From the NCBI GenBank assembly GCA_945888455.1, contig CAMCZV010000001.1:156031-220030 (forward strand): DNA of 64,000 bases, written 5' to 3'. Every line of letters starts with the position of its first letter. Within the stretch, counting starts at the first letter, position 1. Of this stretch, positions 47,191 to 56,938 are shown in pieces. The notes below the pieces were generated by a model. That model searched no databases and was not told where the DNA came from. It saw nothing but the letters and a program-made list of their open reading frames with translations. The translations under genes and the position numbers were made by a program. The stretch is from Candidatus Finniella inopinata. GTDB taxonomy: Bacteria > Pseudomonadota > Alphaproteobacteria > Holosporales > Holosporaceae.

Positions 47191-47692
47191 ATGAATTCTA
47201 AAATATGGTTTATTCCAAAAGTATTATTCATCGGGCTGCGGATTTTTCCCGGATTTTTTGTTGTTTTTGGAGTGGAGATAAAATAAAATGCTGAAAATAA
47301 TTTAATAAATATTCTTAATTTTAAAAATTCCATAGCAACTGATCCTAATATCAAGTATGATTGCGTAAAAAAAACAACAAGAAATTATCGAAAAAATGCA
47401 GAAAGGTTTGCAAAATGAAAGAAAAAATCTTGAAGCAGCAAAAATAGAGTATGAAAAAGAATGGGAAAAGATTTATTCAGAATACAAGATTAAGAGAGAA
47501 AAAATTATAAAATCTGCAGAGGAAGAAATAGACGGAGTCAATCAAAGTTTTGAAATGCCAACAACAACGGAGCAGCTAGGTAATTATTATAAAATGATAG
47601 AGCAAAAGCAAATAGCAGATTGCGAAATGATAAAGAAAAAGTGTGCAGAAGTCACAGAAAGTGGTGGCGTTCTTAACTGGCTGTTGAAATAA
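47191..47692 (+). pseudogene. Broken secreted coiled-coil protein gene
   Basis: ATG 47191 opens MNSKIWFIPKVLFIGLRIF, a signal-like hydrophobic start, and meets TAA at 47284. The same frame then runs on as NAENNLINILNF to DPNIKYDCVKK, where a run of eight As (near 47367-47374) shifts the reading. Removing one A joins it to QQEIIEK and the frame 47396-47692, a Lys/Glu-rich coiled coil ending CAEVTESGGVLNWLLK. One stop and one shift suggest a dead gene; the last 98 codons alone could pass as a small protein but lack a ribosome site. Confidence 0.65.
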
Positions 47693-47711
47693 GAGCACTC
47701 ATAGGTGCTCT
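47692..47711. terminator. Bidirectional hairpin between convergent genes
   Basis: AGAGCAC (47692-47698) pairs with GTGCTCT (47705-47711), a 7-bp stem. It lies between the broken secreted gene and the dapD stop and resembles the stem used after pal. T-runs are weak. Confidence 0.5.
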
Positions 47712-47719
47712 AGATTGAC

Positions 47720-48598
47720 TTAACCCCGCAGAGCATCCGTCAGGGCTGTTTTTGGTGATTCTCCGGGTTGCCGAGTTTTTGCAATGATGGCGCAAGCAAT
47801 GGATAATCCATGATGGCCAGAGGCGTACGTTCCAGGAATAAGAACAGAATAGTCTGGGATGCGTCCTGTGATCGGTTTGCCTGTGGCGCGATCAATGACT
47901 TTTGTGCTGGCGGTTAACACCACACCAGAGGCCAAAATGCTGCCTTTTCCAACGTGAACGCCCTCGACCACTTGGCACCCTGCACCAACAAATACATCGT
48001 CCTCGATAATGACAGGCGTGGCTTGTAGGGGCTCTAAAACCCCGCCAATGGTCACGTTGGCTGATATATGACACCGATCCCCAATAAAGGCACACGATCC
48101 TATGTGCGCGCCGCCATCAATCATGGTTTTATCGCCAACACGTGCCCCCATATTGATAAAACTGGGCATAACAATGCAGGATTTCCCCAAATAGGCTCCA
48201 TGGCGAATAAATGCACCAGGCACCACGCGAATACCCAAGTCTTTCCAGCGCTCTTGATTGTGTAACAGAGGAATTTTGTCCCACCAAATCGGGGCGCTGC
48301 CCTGTTCTGTGGATGGAAAAAAGCGAAAAGCCATTAAAATCGCTTGCTTTAACGGAACATGGACCAACCATGGTGTATCATCGTGGGTGCTTGGTGCATC
48401 AGGGCGTTGCACCACACATAATGATCCATCGGTTAAACCAGTCAGAGCCATTTCAAGGCGAACCTTTGCATACACCCCATCCACAGGTTCGCCGTTTTCT
48501 GTGGCAACCCATAAATTGGAAAGATCGGACATCAGGGAATCATATGCTGCTCTCGCCACTAGGCCCAGTGTTTCTTCCTGTAATCTATGTTCTGTCAT
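47720..48598 (-). CDS. dapD: Tetrahydrodipicolinate N-succinyltransferase
   Basis: Succinylates tetrahydrodipicolinate in the lysine/diaminopimelate pathway that feeds peptidoglycan. A helical N-terminal domain is followed by a left-handed beta helix (GAFIRHGAYLGKSCIVMPSFINMGARVGDKTMIDGGAHIGSC in order). The C-terminal RIPDYSVLIPGTY is typical. At 292 aa it is a little long. The start overlaps the murJ stop by 4 bp. Confidence 0.94.
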   Translation of the reverse strand: MTEHRLQEETLGLVARAAYDSLMSDLSNLWVATENGEPVDGVYAKVRLEMALTGLTDGSLCVVQRPDAPSTHDDTPWLVHVPLKQAILMAFRFFPSTEQGSAPIWWDKIPLLHNQERWKDLGIRVVPGAFIRHGAYLGKSCIVMPSFINMGARVGDKTMIDGGAHIGSCAFIGDRCHISANVTIGGVLEPLQATPVIIEDDVFVGAGCQVVEGVHVGKGSILASGVVLTASTKVIDRATGKPITGRIPDYSVLIPGTYASGHHGLSIACAIIAKTRQPGESPKTALTDALRG

Positions 48599-50145
48599 GA
48601 CTTTTTTCTCCTAAAATATTGGGCCAAAATGTCCATGGTTTCTGGGGAACATAAGCCCATTTTCCATAATCCAATTAGAAACGTTATACCACAGGTACAG
48701 ATAAACAGGGCCACACCCCCTATTTTACCCCAGAAAGAAAATCCCTCAAAGGGGCCGAAAATATCCCTAAAGACAAGAGTTACAAAAAAGACGGCTGCAG
48801 CACTGATCAGGCCAGCCCCTGTTGCTTTTAGAAAAAACATTTGCAATGATTTTGGAAAACGCCAGCCGTCACGTCGCATTAAACGCACAACCAAGAAAAT
48901 GGCATACCCCCAAGAGGCAATAATGGCCGCCAATGCCAACGCCAAATGCTGCAGATAACCCACCACTAAGCTCGCCACAGTGACGTCAATGACCGCCGAA
49001 ACGATGCCGCCAATTAATGGGGTAAGCATGTCTCTGCTCGCAAAAAATCGTGCGGTAAAAATTTTAATCACGATATAGGCTGGAACACCCAAGGCATAAA
49101 TCTTGACGATGTTTGATATGGACATTAATTGGGTGATGGATAGTTTACCGCTTCCAAACAGGGTGATCACGATGGGAAAAGAGCACACACTCATTAAAAT
49201 CAACGAAGGCACCGTCACCATCCAGGCAAAACGCAAGGCTTGGGAAAACACGGCATCAGTAGATCCCTGATCCTTGTTTTTGATTTTTTCTGCCAGCATG
49301 GGCAACAAAACAGAACTCAGCGCAATGCCAATAATGCTAAGGGGCAATTGATACAGGCGATCCGCATAGTGTAAATAGGACAAACTGCCCACAGGAAGAC
49401 GAGAACTGAGGTAAAGAGGCACAATAATGGTGTTGATCTGTACCGTAGAGACACTGAGCAGACCAGGAAGGAACTTTTTTAAGAATTGTTTAATGTCGGG
49501 CGTCCATTTTGGCCAACATGGTGTAATGAAATATCCTCCTTTACACGAACTGTATACAATAAAAACCGTCTGCATCACACCCGACAGCAAAACCCCCCAA
49601 GAAAACAGCAGGCCTGTTTCAGACGTGAATCCAGATAAAAAAGAGACAAACAGAATGATTGTGATGTTTCCAATGGCTTGGGATATGGCGAGTGCTGAAA
49701 ACCGACCATGGGCATTCAGGATGCTGCCAAAAAAGGAAACCACCGAGATGAAAAAGATGTATGGAAAAACAATGGGGCCAAATTGCTGTACATAACCAAG
49801 AGTGGCTGGATGCGCATTCGTAAGAAGCCATTTTGATAATGGCCCATAATATAGCTCGATGCCCAAGGTCAGACAACCCAAGGCCAATAACAACATGGAT
49901 AAAACCATTCCTGCAAACACTTTGTTCTTTTGTGTGTGGGCATAAGCTGGCAAAAAGCTGACGTGAAAAGCGCCCTCGGCAAAAATTCGCCTAAAAAAAG
50001 ACGGTATTTTAATGGCAATGTTGATGGCATCGCTGATGGCATTGGCGCCAATAAAGTGGGCGAGCATTAGGTCGCGCATGTATCCCGTGATGCGGCCCAA
50101 CAAAGTCAAACTGCTGACGGAAAAGACAGACTTTAGAAGAGACAT
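48595..50145 (-). CDS. murJ: Lipid II flippase MurJ
   Basis: Moves lipid II across the inner membrane for wall synthesis. 516 aa with about 14 hydrophobic segments. The N-terminus SVSSLTLLGRITGYMRDLMLAHFIGANAISDAINIAIKIP and RRIFAEGAFHVSFLPAY is the MviN/MurJ signature. It is cotranscribed with dapD, so the two wall-related genes share an operon. Confidence 0.95.
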   Translation of the reverse strand: MSLLKSVFSVSSLTLLGRITGYMRDLMLAHFIGANAISDAINIAIKIPSFFRRIFAEGAFHVSFLPAYAHTQKNKVFAGMVLSMLLLALGCLTLGIELYYGPLSKWLLTNAHPATLGYVQQFGPIVFPYIFFISVVSFFGSILNAHGRFSALAISQAIGNITIILFVSFLSGFTSETGLLFSWGVLLSGVMQTVFIVYSSCKGGYFITPCWPKWTPDIKQFLKKFLPGLLSVSTVQINTIIVPLYLSSRLPVGSLSYLHYADRLYQLPLSIIGIALSSVLLPMLAEKIKNKDQGSTDAVFSQALRFAWMVTVPSLILMSVCSFPIVITLFGSGKLSITQLMSISNIVKIYALGVPAYIVIKIFTARFFASRDMLTPLIGGIVSAVIDVTVASLVVGYLQHLALALAAIIASWGYAIFLVVRLMRRDGWRFPKSLQMFFLKATGAGLISAAAVFFVTLVFRDIFGPFEGFSFWGKIGGVALFICTCGITFLIGLWKMGLCSPETMDILAQYFRRKKS

Positions 50146-50401
50146 TAGAATAGTCCTTGGTTATAAATGAATGGGGCATGGCGTTGCACAAAATTTGGTC
50201 TGCGTCTGCACCAAAGTCGGTTGCCAAGAAATGGGGAAAGAATCCATTGAACCAGGATGTCTATGTGTGTGCTTTTTATTTGAATTCTGTTGAAAATACT
50301 TTGCATTTCTGTTGTTTCTCCCCCTCTTTTTTCTGTAATATACCCCCGCACAATCAAGCGTTTTGAATCTTGAATACTGTATGCCATGGATTAGGTCATT
50401 T

Positions 50402-52027
50402 TCACAGGCGTTCTCCGAAAAAGACAGGTTTGGATGGAAAATGCGCCATTTTCTGAGAGTATTCCTTGGAAAATCCCAGGCACTGCAGCGTCATCGATGC
50501 CATTTGCATGCCCGATTCGATGGATTCAGGCACCACAAGGTGCGCGCCAAGGCCCATAAATGGCGTGGTTTCTTGATAATCTCGCACCTGAACGCATACG
50601 GAAAGATCTGGGAATTTTCTACGCAATGCCCGTACAATATCTGCCGATGTTGTGATATGGCCAAAGGTAATTAGAAATACTTTTGCCTCATAAATTTTGA
50701 TGCGTTTTAAAAACTCGATATCCCGAGCATCACCCAAAATGGTGGGATAATTGTTTTCGTTTGCCCGATCCAATGCCGACTGATCGTAATCCATAATCAC
50801 AAAGGAAATGAAGTTGTGCTCCAAAATTCGCGCAATGGTTTCGCCAACATGACCAAATCCAGCAATGACAACGGCTTGACGGTGCGCCGTGGATTCGCAT
50901 CCCTTTTTTGGCGTCAACATCTTTTTGCACACCAAAAATAACATGGGTGTAATCACCATGGATGCCAAGCCCATTAATAACAATCCATCGGTTATTTCTC
51001 CACCCAATACCGGTTTTAATGATGGCACCAACATGAACAGAAACTCGCTGCATCCCCCCATTAACAGCCCTAAAGACAACCCCCCCTGCATTCTAAACCA
51101 CCAGGCACAGGCCATAACCACGCCTATTTTTATGGCGCTGATGCCTATTAATCCGCCCACAATCCAGCCCAAAGAGTGCACAGGGGGCCATGCTTGGATT
51201 TCCAACCCCATCACAATGAAAAATAGAGCCAAAAATAGGGTCCGAAACGGATGCAATTCAATGCTGATTTGGTGGCGCCAATGGGTACTCGCCATGGCAA
51301 TACCGGCGATAAAAGCCCCCAATTCGCTGGACAAATGAAACCATTCGGTTAAAAAGCTGAATCCCAACAAGGATAAAACAACAAATGTGGTGATGTATTC
51401 GCTGTATCGATACAGACCCAACGCTTTTTCCGTCACAGTCGTTAATAAAAAGCCCAAACCCACTGATAAGGCCAGTCCAAAAACCCCTTTACCCACGCCT
51501 GCCCAAGGATCGCTGTTTTCCACCGCAGACAACCCCATCATCATGAACAAACCAATGGCCACAATGTCTTGAAACAGCAAAATGGACAGCGCCGTACGGC
51601 CCGATTGGGTGGTCAGTTCGTATCGTTCAGACAGCAATTGCACCACCACGGCCGTAGACGAAAACGACAGGGCAATGGATAACACAAAAGCTGTTTGCCA
51701 GGGCATAAAAAACTGAGTAACGGCGAACAATAGGCTGCTGGTGGCCACCACTTGAACCAGACCAAATCCAAAAATGTACCGTTTCAGGGCGCGTATGCGA
51801 TGAAAGGGAATCTCTAGGCCGACGGTAAACAAAAACAACAACAAGCCGACCTGGCCCAAAATGGATAAAAAAGCCGTTTTCTCAAAGAATCGGAAACCCA
51901 AGGGGCCTAAAACAATCCCTGAAAGCAGATACCCAATGGCAATGCTGATGCGTGTTTTTTTGCAAATCACAAAGGATCCCAAAACAGTGGCCAACAAGGC
52001 TAAAAACGTCAACAATTCCTGGGACAT
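50402..52027 (-). CDS. CPA2 cation:proton antiporter with RCK domain
   Basis: The membrane half (about residues 1-380) resembles KefB/KefC/YbaL, with LGQVGLLLFLFTVGLEIP and FSSTAVVVQLLSER. The cytosolic half has a TrkA-N Rossmann fold, AVVIAGFGHVGETIARIL and FVIMDYDQSALDRA. It lacks a TrkA-C domain and ends at 541 aa. Probably exports K+ or Na+ in exchange for protons. Confidence 0.88.
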   Translation of the reverse strand: MSQELLTFLALLATVLGSFVICKKTRISIAIGYLLSGIVLGPLGFRFFEKTAFLSILGQVGLLLFLFTVGLEIPFHRIRALKRYIFGFGLVQVVATSSLLFAVTQFFMPWQTAFVLSIALSFSSTAVVVQLLSERYELTTQSGRTALSILLFQDIVAIGLFMMMGLSAVENSDPWAGVGKGVFGLALSVGLGFLLTTVTEKALGLYRYSEYITTFVVLSLLGFSFLTEWFHLSSELGAFIAGIAMASTHWRHQISIELHPFRTLFLALFFIVMGLEIQAWPPVHSLGWIVGGLIGISAIKIGVVMACAWWFRMQGGLSLGLLMGGCSEFLFMLVPSLKPVLGGEITDGLLLMGLASMVITPMLFLVCKKMLTPKKGCESTAHRQAVVIAGFGHVGETIARILEHNFISFVIMDYDQSALDRANENNYPTILGDARDIEFLKRIKIYEAKVFLITFGHITTSADIVRALRRKFPDLSVCVQVRDYQETTPFMGLGAHLVVPESIESGMQMASMTLQCLGFSKEYSQKMAHFPSKPVFFGERL

Positions 52028-52168
52028 GGCGCAATGGGAAACTATTTTAATCCATTGTATATCAGATGGCTGTTTATAAAAAGGGATAAATCAGGTTTTA
52101 TTGTCTATTTTTAAAGGGTATTTTTGATTTTCTTTTACTTTTTTTATCGTTTTTTTCGTAAATCAAAT

Positions 52169-52243
52169 TGGTAGGCGATGACGGGATTGAACCATCGACC
52201 CTCTCGGTGTAAACGAGATGCTCTGCCGCTGAGCTAATCGCCC
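52169..52243 (-). tRNA. tRNA-Val (UAC)
   Basis: On the minus strand the acceptor GGGCGAT pairs with ATCGCCT (G-U at position 1-72). The anticodon loop reads UAC between CTCGT and ACGAG-type stems, the T-arm holds GGTTCAATC and CCA is encoded at 52169-52171. Confidence 0.93.
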
Positions 52244-52411
52244 CTTGGTTTGAAATGTACCACAGGCCTATTTTTGGTGCAAGAGCCGCGTCAGCACGTA
52301 ACCGCAACGCATTGTAAGCTTCAAAAATGCCATGAAAAGAGTTGCGCAATTGTTTGCGCAATTTTGGACAATCATGTAAAATATTTTAACCCTTTGTCAA
52401 ATCTGGAAAAA

Positions 52412-53392
52412 ATGCAGTATAAATGCAGTATCAGTAGAGTTTTAGCTATTTTGATCAGCTGTCTGTGCGTTGGGGTTATCTGTGGGGTTAATCAGTTCAA
52501 TAACGGCACAAGTTCATGGGCATTTTTGTACCCCCCAGATTGCAAACAACCCCAAATTACGACCCTAATGGGAAAAAATAGTTGGGATGATTGGTATCGT
52601 TTTTTTAAAAAAAGAGTGAAAATCGGACATGATCATCAGGTTCAACTTTGGAAGGACGTGCAGAACATTCAACGGCCTATCCTGAAACAAATTGAATCAT
52701 CTGTTGCGGGAAATAGCATGCTTCGTTTATTGCCACAGGTTACCATCGTACTTCTTGATCATATGAACAATATAATTCTCAACAATGAAGAAAAAACAAC
52801 AATAAAAGAAAAGGAGGAGTATATTTTAAATACTATCTGGGATTTTTGGGTTTTTTCTCATATAGATGCTGAAGATAAAGACCTATGTGAAATTATGGTT
52901 AACATCTTAATAAAAGCTAAATTTTTCAAAAAAACAGACCTTAGATATTTAGGAAAAATAGGAAAAACTTTTACTATAAATCAGAGTATGAAATATATCG
53001 AAAAATGCGAAAATCTTCTTAAAAATAACGAAGAATATTTAAAAAATAAATACATGGACGATTTGGTCAAAAGAGCGGGATTAAATCCAGTAAATAATAA
53101 CGCAAAGGTTTTGTTCGAAAAATTTCGCGATTTAATTTTATCTCAATATAGAGATAAAAGATATGCAGAAGAACGTATTTCCATTATTTTTCATATGTTT
53201 AAAACCATGAATGATGCGGTTGAAGCAGGTCAAGCAGAGAGAAATGGTGCAAAAAAGGCGCCAATAACAACAAAAGAAGAATGGATCTCCTCAAATAGAG
53301 CAGATAGCTCTGAGGAGTTCGATAATAACGAAACTTCTCTTGAAATAATAAGGGGTAGAAAGAGCAATATTGTTTTATACAATCAATTTTAA
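52412..53392 (+). CDS. Secreted helical protein of unknown function
   Basis: ATG 52412 gives MQYKCSISRVLAILISCLC, a signal peptide, then a mature part of about 300 aa. The body is Lys/Asn/Ile-rich and mostly helical, with motifs such as FFKKRVKIGHD, YIEKCENLLKNNEEYLKNKY and a charged C-terminus. The frame is open upstream to 52250, but that stretch would bury the signal. AT content is far above recF downstream. No known domain; it could be an exported effector. Confidence 0.78.
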   Translation: MQYKCSISRVLAILISCLCVGVICGVNQFNNGTSSWAFLYPPDCKQPQITTLMGKNSWDDWYRFFKKRVKIGHDHQVQLWKDVQNIQRPILKQIESSVAGNSMLRLLPQVTIVLLDHMNNIILNNEEKTTIKEKEEYILNTIWDFWVFSHIDAEDKDLCEIMVNILIKAKFFKKTDLRYLGKIGKTFTINQSMKYIEKCENLLKNNEEYLKNKYMDDLVKRAGLNPVNNNAKVLFEKFRDLILSQYRDKRYAEERISIIFHMFKTMNDAVEAGQAERNGAKKAPITTKEEWISSNRADSSEEFDNNETSLEIIRGRKSNIVLYNQF

Positions 53393-53499
53393 TTTGTTAA
53401 ATAAATGCCCAATAATGATGATGGATGTTCAGGGTCTTTGGGGGACGTAAGTAGACGCTCTATTCATTTGTGGGATTTTTCATCACCATAAGGGGTGTT

Positions 53500-54606
53500 G
53501 TGTCATACTTCTTGCCTGTTGTGTATACTGTATCGTTGGAATCGTTTCGATGTTATGACGTTAATCGCACCACCATAGACCGCCTGGTTTTATGGATCAC
53601 GGGGCCCAATGGGGCAGGAAAAACATCGTGGTTAGAAGCCTTATCCTTGTTTAGTCCAGGAAAAGGGCTGCGTGGTGCCGCCTCTGTGGACCTGCAAAAA
53701 CATGGTGCACAGACCCCTTGGCGGGTGATGTTGTCTGTGGATGGAAAAACAGGGCCTGTGTGCTTGGAAACCCACAGTTCTGATGGTGCGCGAAAAGTGT
53801 TGGTCAATGGGGTTGGGTTAAAAAACCAAATGGCCATGCGGCAATGGGTCAACATGATCTGGCCCATGGTGATATCAACCGATACCACCAGCCAACGTCG
53901 CGCCTATTTGAATCGGTTAACGTTTTCCCTTGATGTATCCTATGGGCCGTTGTGGTTGCGCTATGAAAAGGCATTGCGTCAGAGAAACATTTTGCTGCAA
54001 CAAGGAGTCACAAACGCTATGTGGTACGAGGCCATAGAAGATATTTTATCTGAAACGGCCGCACTCTTGTTTCAAAAACGCACCACAGCCTTGGCACGCA
54101 TTCACACAGCCGTTAAAGGGCATATTACGCCCTTTCCTCAGCCCCAATGTGGGATGCAAGGAGACGCAGAAGCCAGTCTGAGCAATGATCCATCTGGTTC
54201 CCATTATCGGCAGGTTTTGGGGCAAAACAGAGGCCAACATCGCCTGAAAAAAACCACATCGTTTGGCCTGCATAAAACGCGTTTTTTACTGACCCACCCC
54301 AATGGCCGCGAATGGGGGGTGTGCTCTATGGGAGAGCAAAAAGGGTTGCTGTTGTCTCTGGCTTTGGCCCTGTTTCGCCTTTGTCTAAATGATCAGCCGG
54401 ACGTGGTGCACTTTTTGCTGTTGGACGAGGGCATGACTCATCTGGACGAGCATCGGGCCGCGTGGCTGTGGGATGAATTGCTGGTTTTGGCTGGCCGTGA
54501 TGTAGGCTCTGGCCCAGGTGGGGCTAGCGGTATGGTGGTGGTGACGGGTACAGGGGGGGATGCTCCGGCGTGTGTTGCCCACTGGAAAACACCCCCGTCT
54601 TTTTAG
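53500..54606 (+). CDS. recF: DNA replication/repair protein RecF
   Basis: SMC-like ATPase that loads RecA at gaps. It has Walker A WITGPNGAGKTSWLEALSL, the RecF landmark LFSPGKGLRGA, signature SMGEQKGLLLSLALALFRL and Walker B FLLLDEGMTHLDEHR. GTG 53500 has AAGGGG upstream; the frame starts at GTG 53470. At about 368 aa it is normal. dnaA, dnaN and gyrB, common partners, are absent. Confidence 0.9.
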   Translation: MSYFLPVVYTVSLESFRCYDVNRTTIDRLVLWITGPNGAGKTSWLEALSLFSPGKGLRGAASVDLQKHGAQTPWRVMLSVDGKTGPVCLETHSSDGARKVLVNGVGLKNQMAMRQWVNMIWPMVISTDTTSQRRAYLNRLTFSLDVSYGPLWLRYEKALRQRNILLQQGVTNAMWYEAIEDILSETAALLFQKRTTALARIHTAVKGHITPFPQPQCGMQGDAEASLSNDPSGSHYRQVLGQNRGQHRLKKTTSFGLHKTRFLLTHPNGREWGVCSMGEQKGLLLSLALALFRLCLNDQPDVVHFLLLDEGMTHLDEHRAAWLWDELLVLAGRDVGSGPGGASGMVVVTGTGGDAPACVAHWKTPPSF

Positions 54607-54643
54607 GCGGTTCATTTTATTTTAAAACCAATACCTTATATTT

Positions 54644-55312
54644 TTATTTTAAGATTTCCGCTTGCTTGTTTTTCTTGTTTAAACGATCTGCATAATTATC
54701 TTTAAAATCTTCAACAATTACATTAGCTAGATCTTGCTCTCTTCTTCCTAACTTTTCCAGTTCTTTTACAAAACTTTGCACATCCTCATCTGTGTTTTCT
54801 TTAAGTTTACTGGTAATGAGTGTACCAAAAAACTCAGAGGTATCTTCTGTTGGCATTCCTGAAATATTGGAATCATTATCAAATTTGAAGTTAGCGTAAT
54901 TTGCAAATCCACGTAAAATATAGGAGAAACGCTCCTCCACTTTTGCTTTTATGCCCCTGATTAGTGTCATAATGTCCTGTTCCAAGTTTCCTTTTTGCAA
55001 TAAAAGATCAGCTTTTTTAGAAATCTGTTCGACTGACAACCTGTTGATATAGCTTTCAAAACTGCTAATGAAATTCTCTTCTTCTATGCGCTCCCATTTG
55101 TTGGGAACTAAGGCATGATTTTTATTAACCACTTTTTGCACATGAGAGATGATGTTTAGAGCCTGTTGTATTGTGTACTTTGGATCCTGTTGTATTGGGT
55201 ACGGATCCGTCTGTGTTCCCGCCTCTTTCGTATTGCTCTCCACAGCGGATGGTGTGCTGACCACCATTCCGAACAGTATAAAGAGTGGGCATAACATTTT
55301 TGTTTTATTCAT
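54644..55312 (-). CDS. Secreted protein, 222 aa, unknown function
   Basis: Begins MNKTKMLCPLFILFGMVVST with PSAVESN at the cleavage region, close to SAVEST in the secreted protein at 1101-2207. The mature part starts with a Gln/Pro/Tyr-rich stretch in which PIQQDPKYTIQQ hints at a short internal repeat (DNA near 55165-55210). The rest is helical and charged, with one long coiled-coil-like segment (KENTDEDVQSFVKELEKL). No known domain. Confidence 0.78.
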   Translation of the reverse strand: MNKTKMLCPLFILFGMVVSTPSAVESNTKEAGTQTDPYPIQQDPKYTIQQALNIISHVQKVVNKNHALVPNKWERIEEENFISSFESYINRLSVEQISKKADLLLQKGNLEQDIMTLIRGIKAKVEERFSYILRGFANYANFKFDNDSNISGMPTEDTSEFFGTLITSKLKENTDEDVQSFVKELEKLGRREQDLANVIVEDFKDNYADRLNKKNKQAEILK

Positions 55313-55473
55313 TTCGATCTCTGTTAAGTTTTAAAAGGTATTTGTTTTCACGCAACAAATACGGTTACACTTTAACATAAGCATTTTAATAAAGTACAAT
55401 TTTTTGTCGAAAAATGGATTAAACGATTTAAAATCACCACATGTGCGGCAAAAACGGAAAACAAGATGATTGT

Positions 55474-56061
55474 TTATTGAGAATGTTTTTTGTGATTACT
55501 GATGACTTTGATCCACCAATAGGCCCGTTGCGCAGCCTCTATGTTGCCCAGAGACATGGTATGGGAAAATGTTTGACAAGCGCTGGTCAGGTTTTGTGCC
55601 TGGGGGTGGTGCCCGTGTTCGTGCCAATCCAAAAGAATTTCAAAAAGATCTGGAAAATCTGGAACAGGCCAATGTCCACCCAGTTGCAATATATGGGCTG
55701 CACGTGTTTCTGGATGTTTCAACAGGGTATAAGCCTGATTACAGCGAACAGAATGCTGAGCGGCCAGCTGTTTTGCCGTTTCAGAAATCCACTGGTCAGG
55801 ATGAATCAGGGCTTGGGCCTCTTCGTAACGTTGATCCAGTGTGTTTAAACACACATCAAAAGCGGTTGGCAAACCGAATAATAAAAAGGCGTTAAGGGGG
55901 GCGTGTGTTGGCCCAGCAGATGCCGTGCTCTCGCAAGACAATGACTGGGGGTCGTGGGCGACATGTGCGGATGACAAGAGCAATTCAGATGCCAGTGGTT
56001 TGGGAGCAGAACACGATGATGGTTCCGATTCGGGGCGTTCAGACTGGGAAATATCAGACAT
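55474..56061 (-). CDS. hscB: Fe-S cluster co-chaperone HscB
   Basis: J-domain protein that brings IscU to HscA. The HPD motif is in EEAQALIHPDQWIS near residue 75, and VRCNQAYTLLKHPETRAAHILQLGG is the family's next helix. A C-terminal helical domain follows. An N-terminal Ser/Glu/Pro-rich extension is unusual. ATG 56061 overlaps the iscA end by 8 bp. hscA and fdx, normally next, are missing from the window. Confidence 0.85.
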   Translation of the reverse strand: MSDISQSERPESEPSSCSAPKPLASELLLSSAHVAHDPQSLSCESTASAGPTHAPLNAFLLFGLPTAFDVCLNTLDQRYEEAQALIHPDQWISETAKQLAAQHSVRCNQAYTLLKHPETRAAHILQLGGHWPVPDFPDLFEILLDWHEHGHHPQAQNLTSACQTFSHTMSLGNIEAAQRAYWWIKVISNHKKHSQ

Positions 56062-56383
56062 GAAATGATGCCCCACAGCCACAAGCCCCTTTTTCCTGGG
56101 GATTTCTGAATACAAATCCACGACGCGTAGACGTTTCTTGAAAGTCCATTTCCGTGCCAATTAAAAACAGCAAGGCCTTGTTGTGCACATACAGAAAATA
56201 CTGATCCGTAATGGCGATTTTTTCTTCTTCTGCATTGGGTTCGTCCACATATTCTAAAACATAGCTTAGACCAGAGCAACCCCTGGTGCGCAAGCGAATA
56301 CGCACACCGTGTTCTGGCCGCAGCTGTAACAATCGCAGCAATTCTGATGATGCGTTGGGCGTTATGCGGATGGCGGTTGACAT
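56054..56383 (-). CDS. iscA: Iron-sulfur assembly protein IscA
   Basis: A-type cluster carrier. The three conserved cysteines are in RTRGCSGLSYVLEY and in GACGCGASF near the C-terminus. ATG 56383 gives MSTAIRITPNASSELL. It overlaps iscU by 22 bp and hscB by 8 bp, so the three genes are tightly coupled. Confidence 0.92.
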   Translation of the reverse strand: MSTAIRITPNASSELLRLLQLRPEHGVRIRLRTRGCSGLSYVLEYVDEPNAEEEKIAITDQYFLYVHNKALLFLIGTEMDFQETSTRRGFVFRNPQEKGACGCGASFHV

Positions 56384-56760
56384 GATTGCTTGGCTTGATA
56401 ATCGGCGATGGCAGAACGGATGGCATCCTCGGCTAACATGGAACAATGCATTTTTACAGGAGGTAAGGACAGTTGGGATGCAATATCCGTATTTTTAATG
56501 GTGCTGGCTTGGTCTAATGTACGTCCACGCAATAATTCTGTGGCCAATGATGCCGAAGCAATGGCGGAACCGCATCCAAATGTTTTGAATTTTGCGGCGG
56601 TAATGACACCCATTTGGTCGACCAAAATTTGCAATTTCATGACATCACCACAGGCGGGCGCCCCCACCATCGCTGTACCCACATTGGGGTCTTTTGCATC
56701 AAGAGTGCCAACGTTTCTGGGATTTTCAAAGTGATCAATGACGTCTTTTTTATAAGCCAT
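56362..56760 (-). CDS. iscU: Iron-sulfur cluster scaffold IscU
   Basis: Scaffold for Fe-S assembly. MAYKKDVIDHFENPRNVG is the usual start at ATG 56760. The ligand cysteines are in VGAPACGDVMKLQI, FKTFGCGSAIASAS and VKMHCSMLAEDAI. The HscA-binding LPPVK sits before the last cysteine. iscS is not adjacent. Confidence 0.95.
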   Translation of the reverse strand: MAYKKDVIDHFENPRNVGTLDAKDPNVGTAMVGAPACGDVMKLQILVDQMGVITAAKFKTFGCGSAIASASLATELLRGRTLDQASTIKNTDIASQLSLPPVKMHCSMLAEDAIRSAIADYQAKQSCQPPSA

Positions 56761-56938
56761 GATGAATATTAGTGCTGAGAACATATACGCCATCGTACCA
56801 CTATTTTTTCAAAGGAGAAAACCTTTTCTTGAATTCTTAAAAAAGGAAGTATGTTTTTCAAGATGGAGGTGATTTTGTTGCGTATGCTGTGTCAATTGTC
56901 GTATTCTGAAAAGAGATACTTTTTTAAAAGGACATACA

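Noticed and set aside
50157..50366. 69-codon plus-strand frame upstream of murJ
   Set aside because: No ribosome site, no recognisable motif and a Cys/Phe-rich end that looks like translated non-coding DNA.
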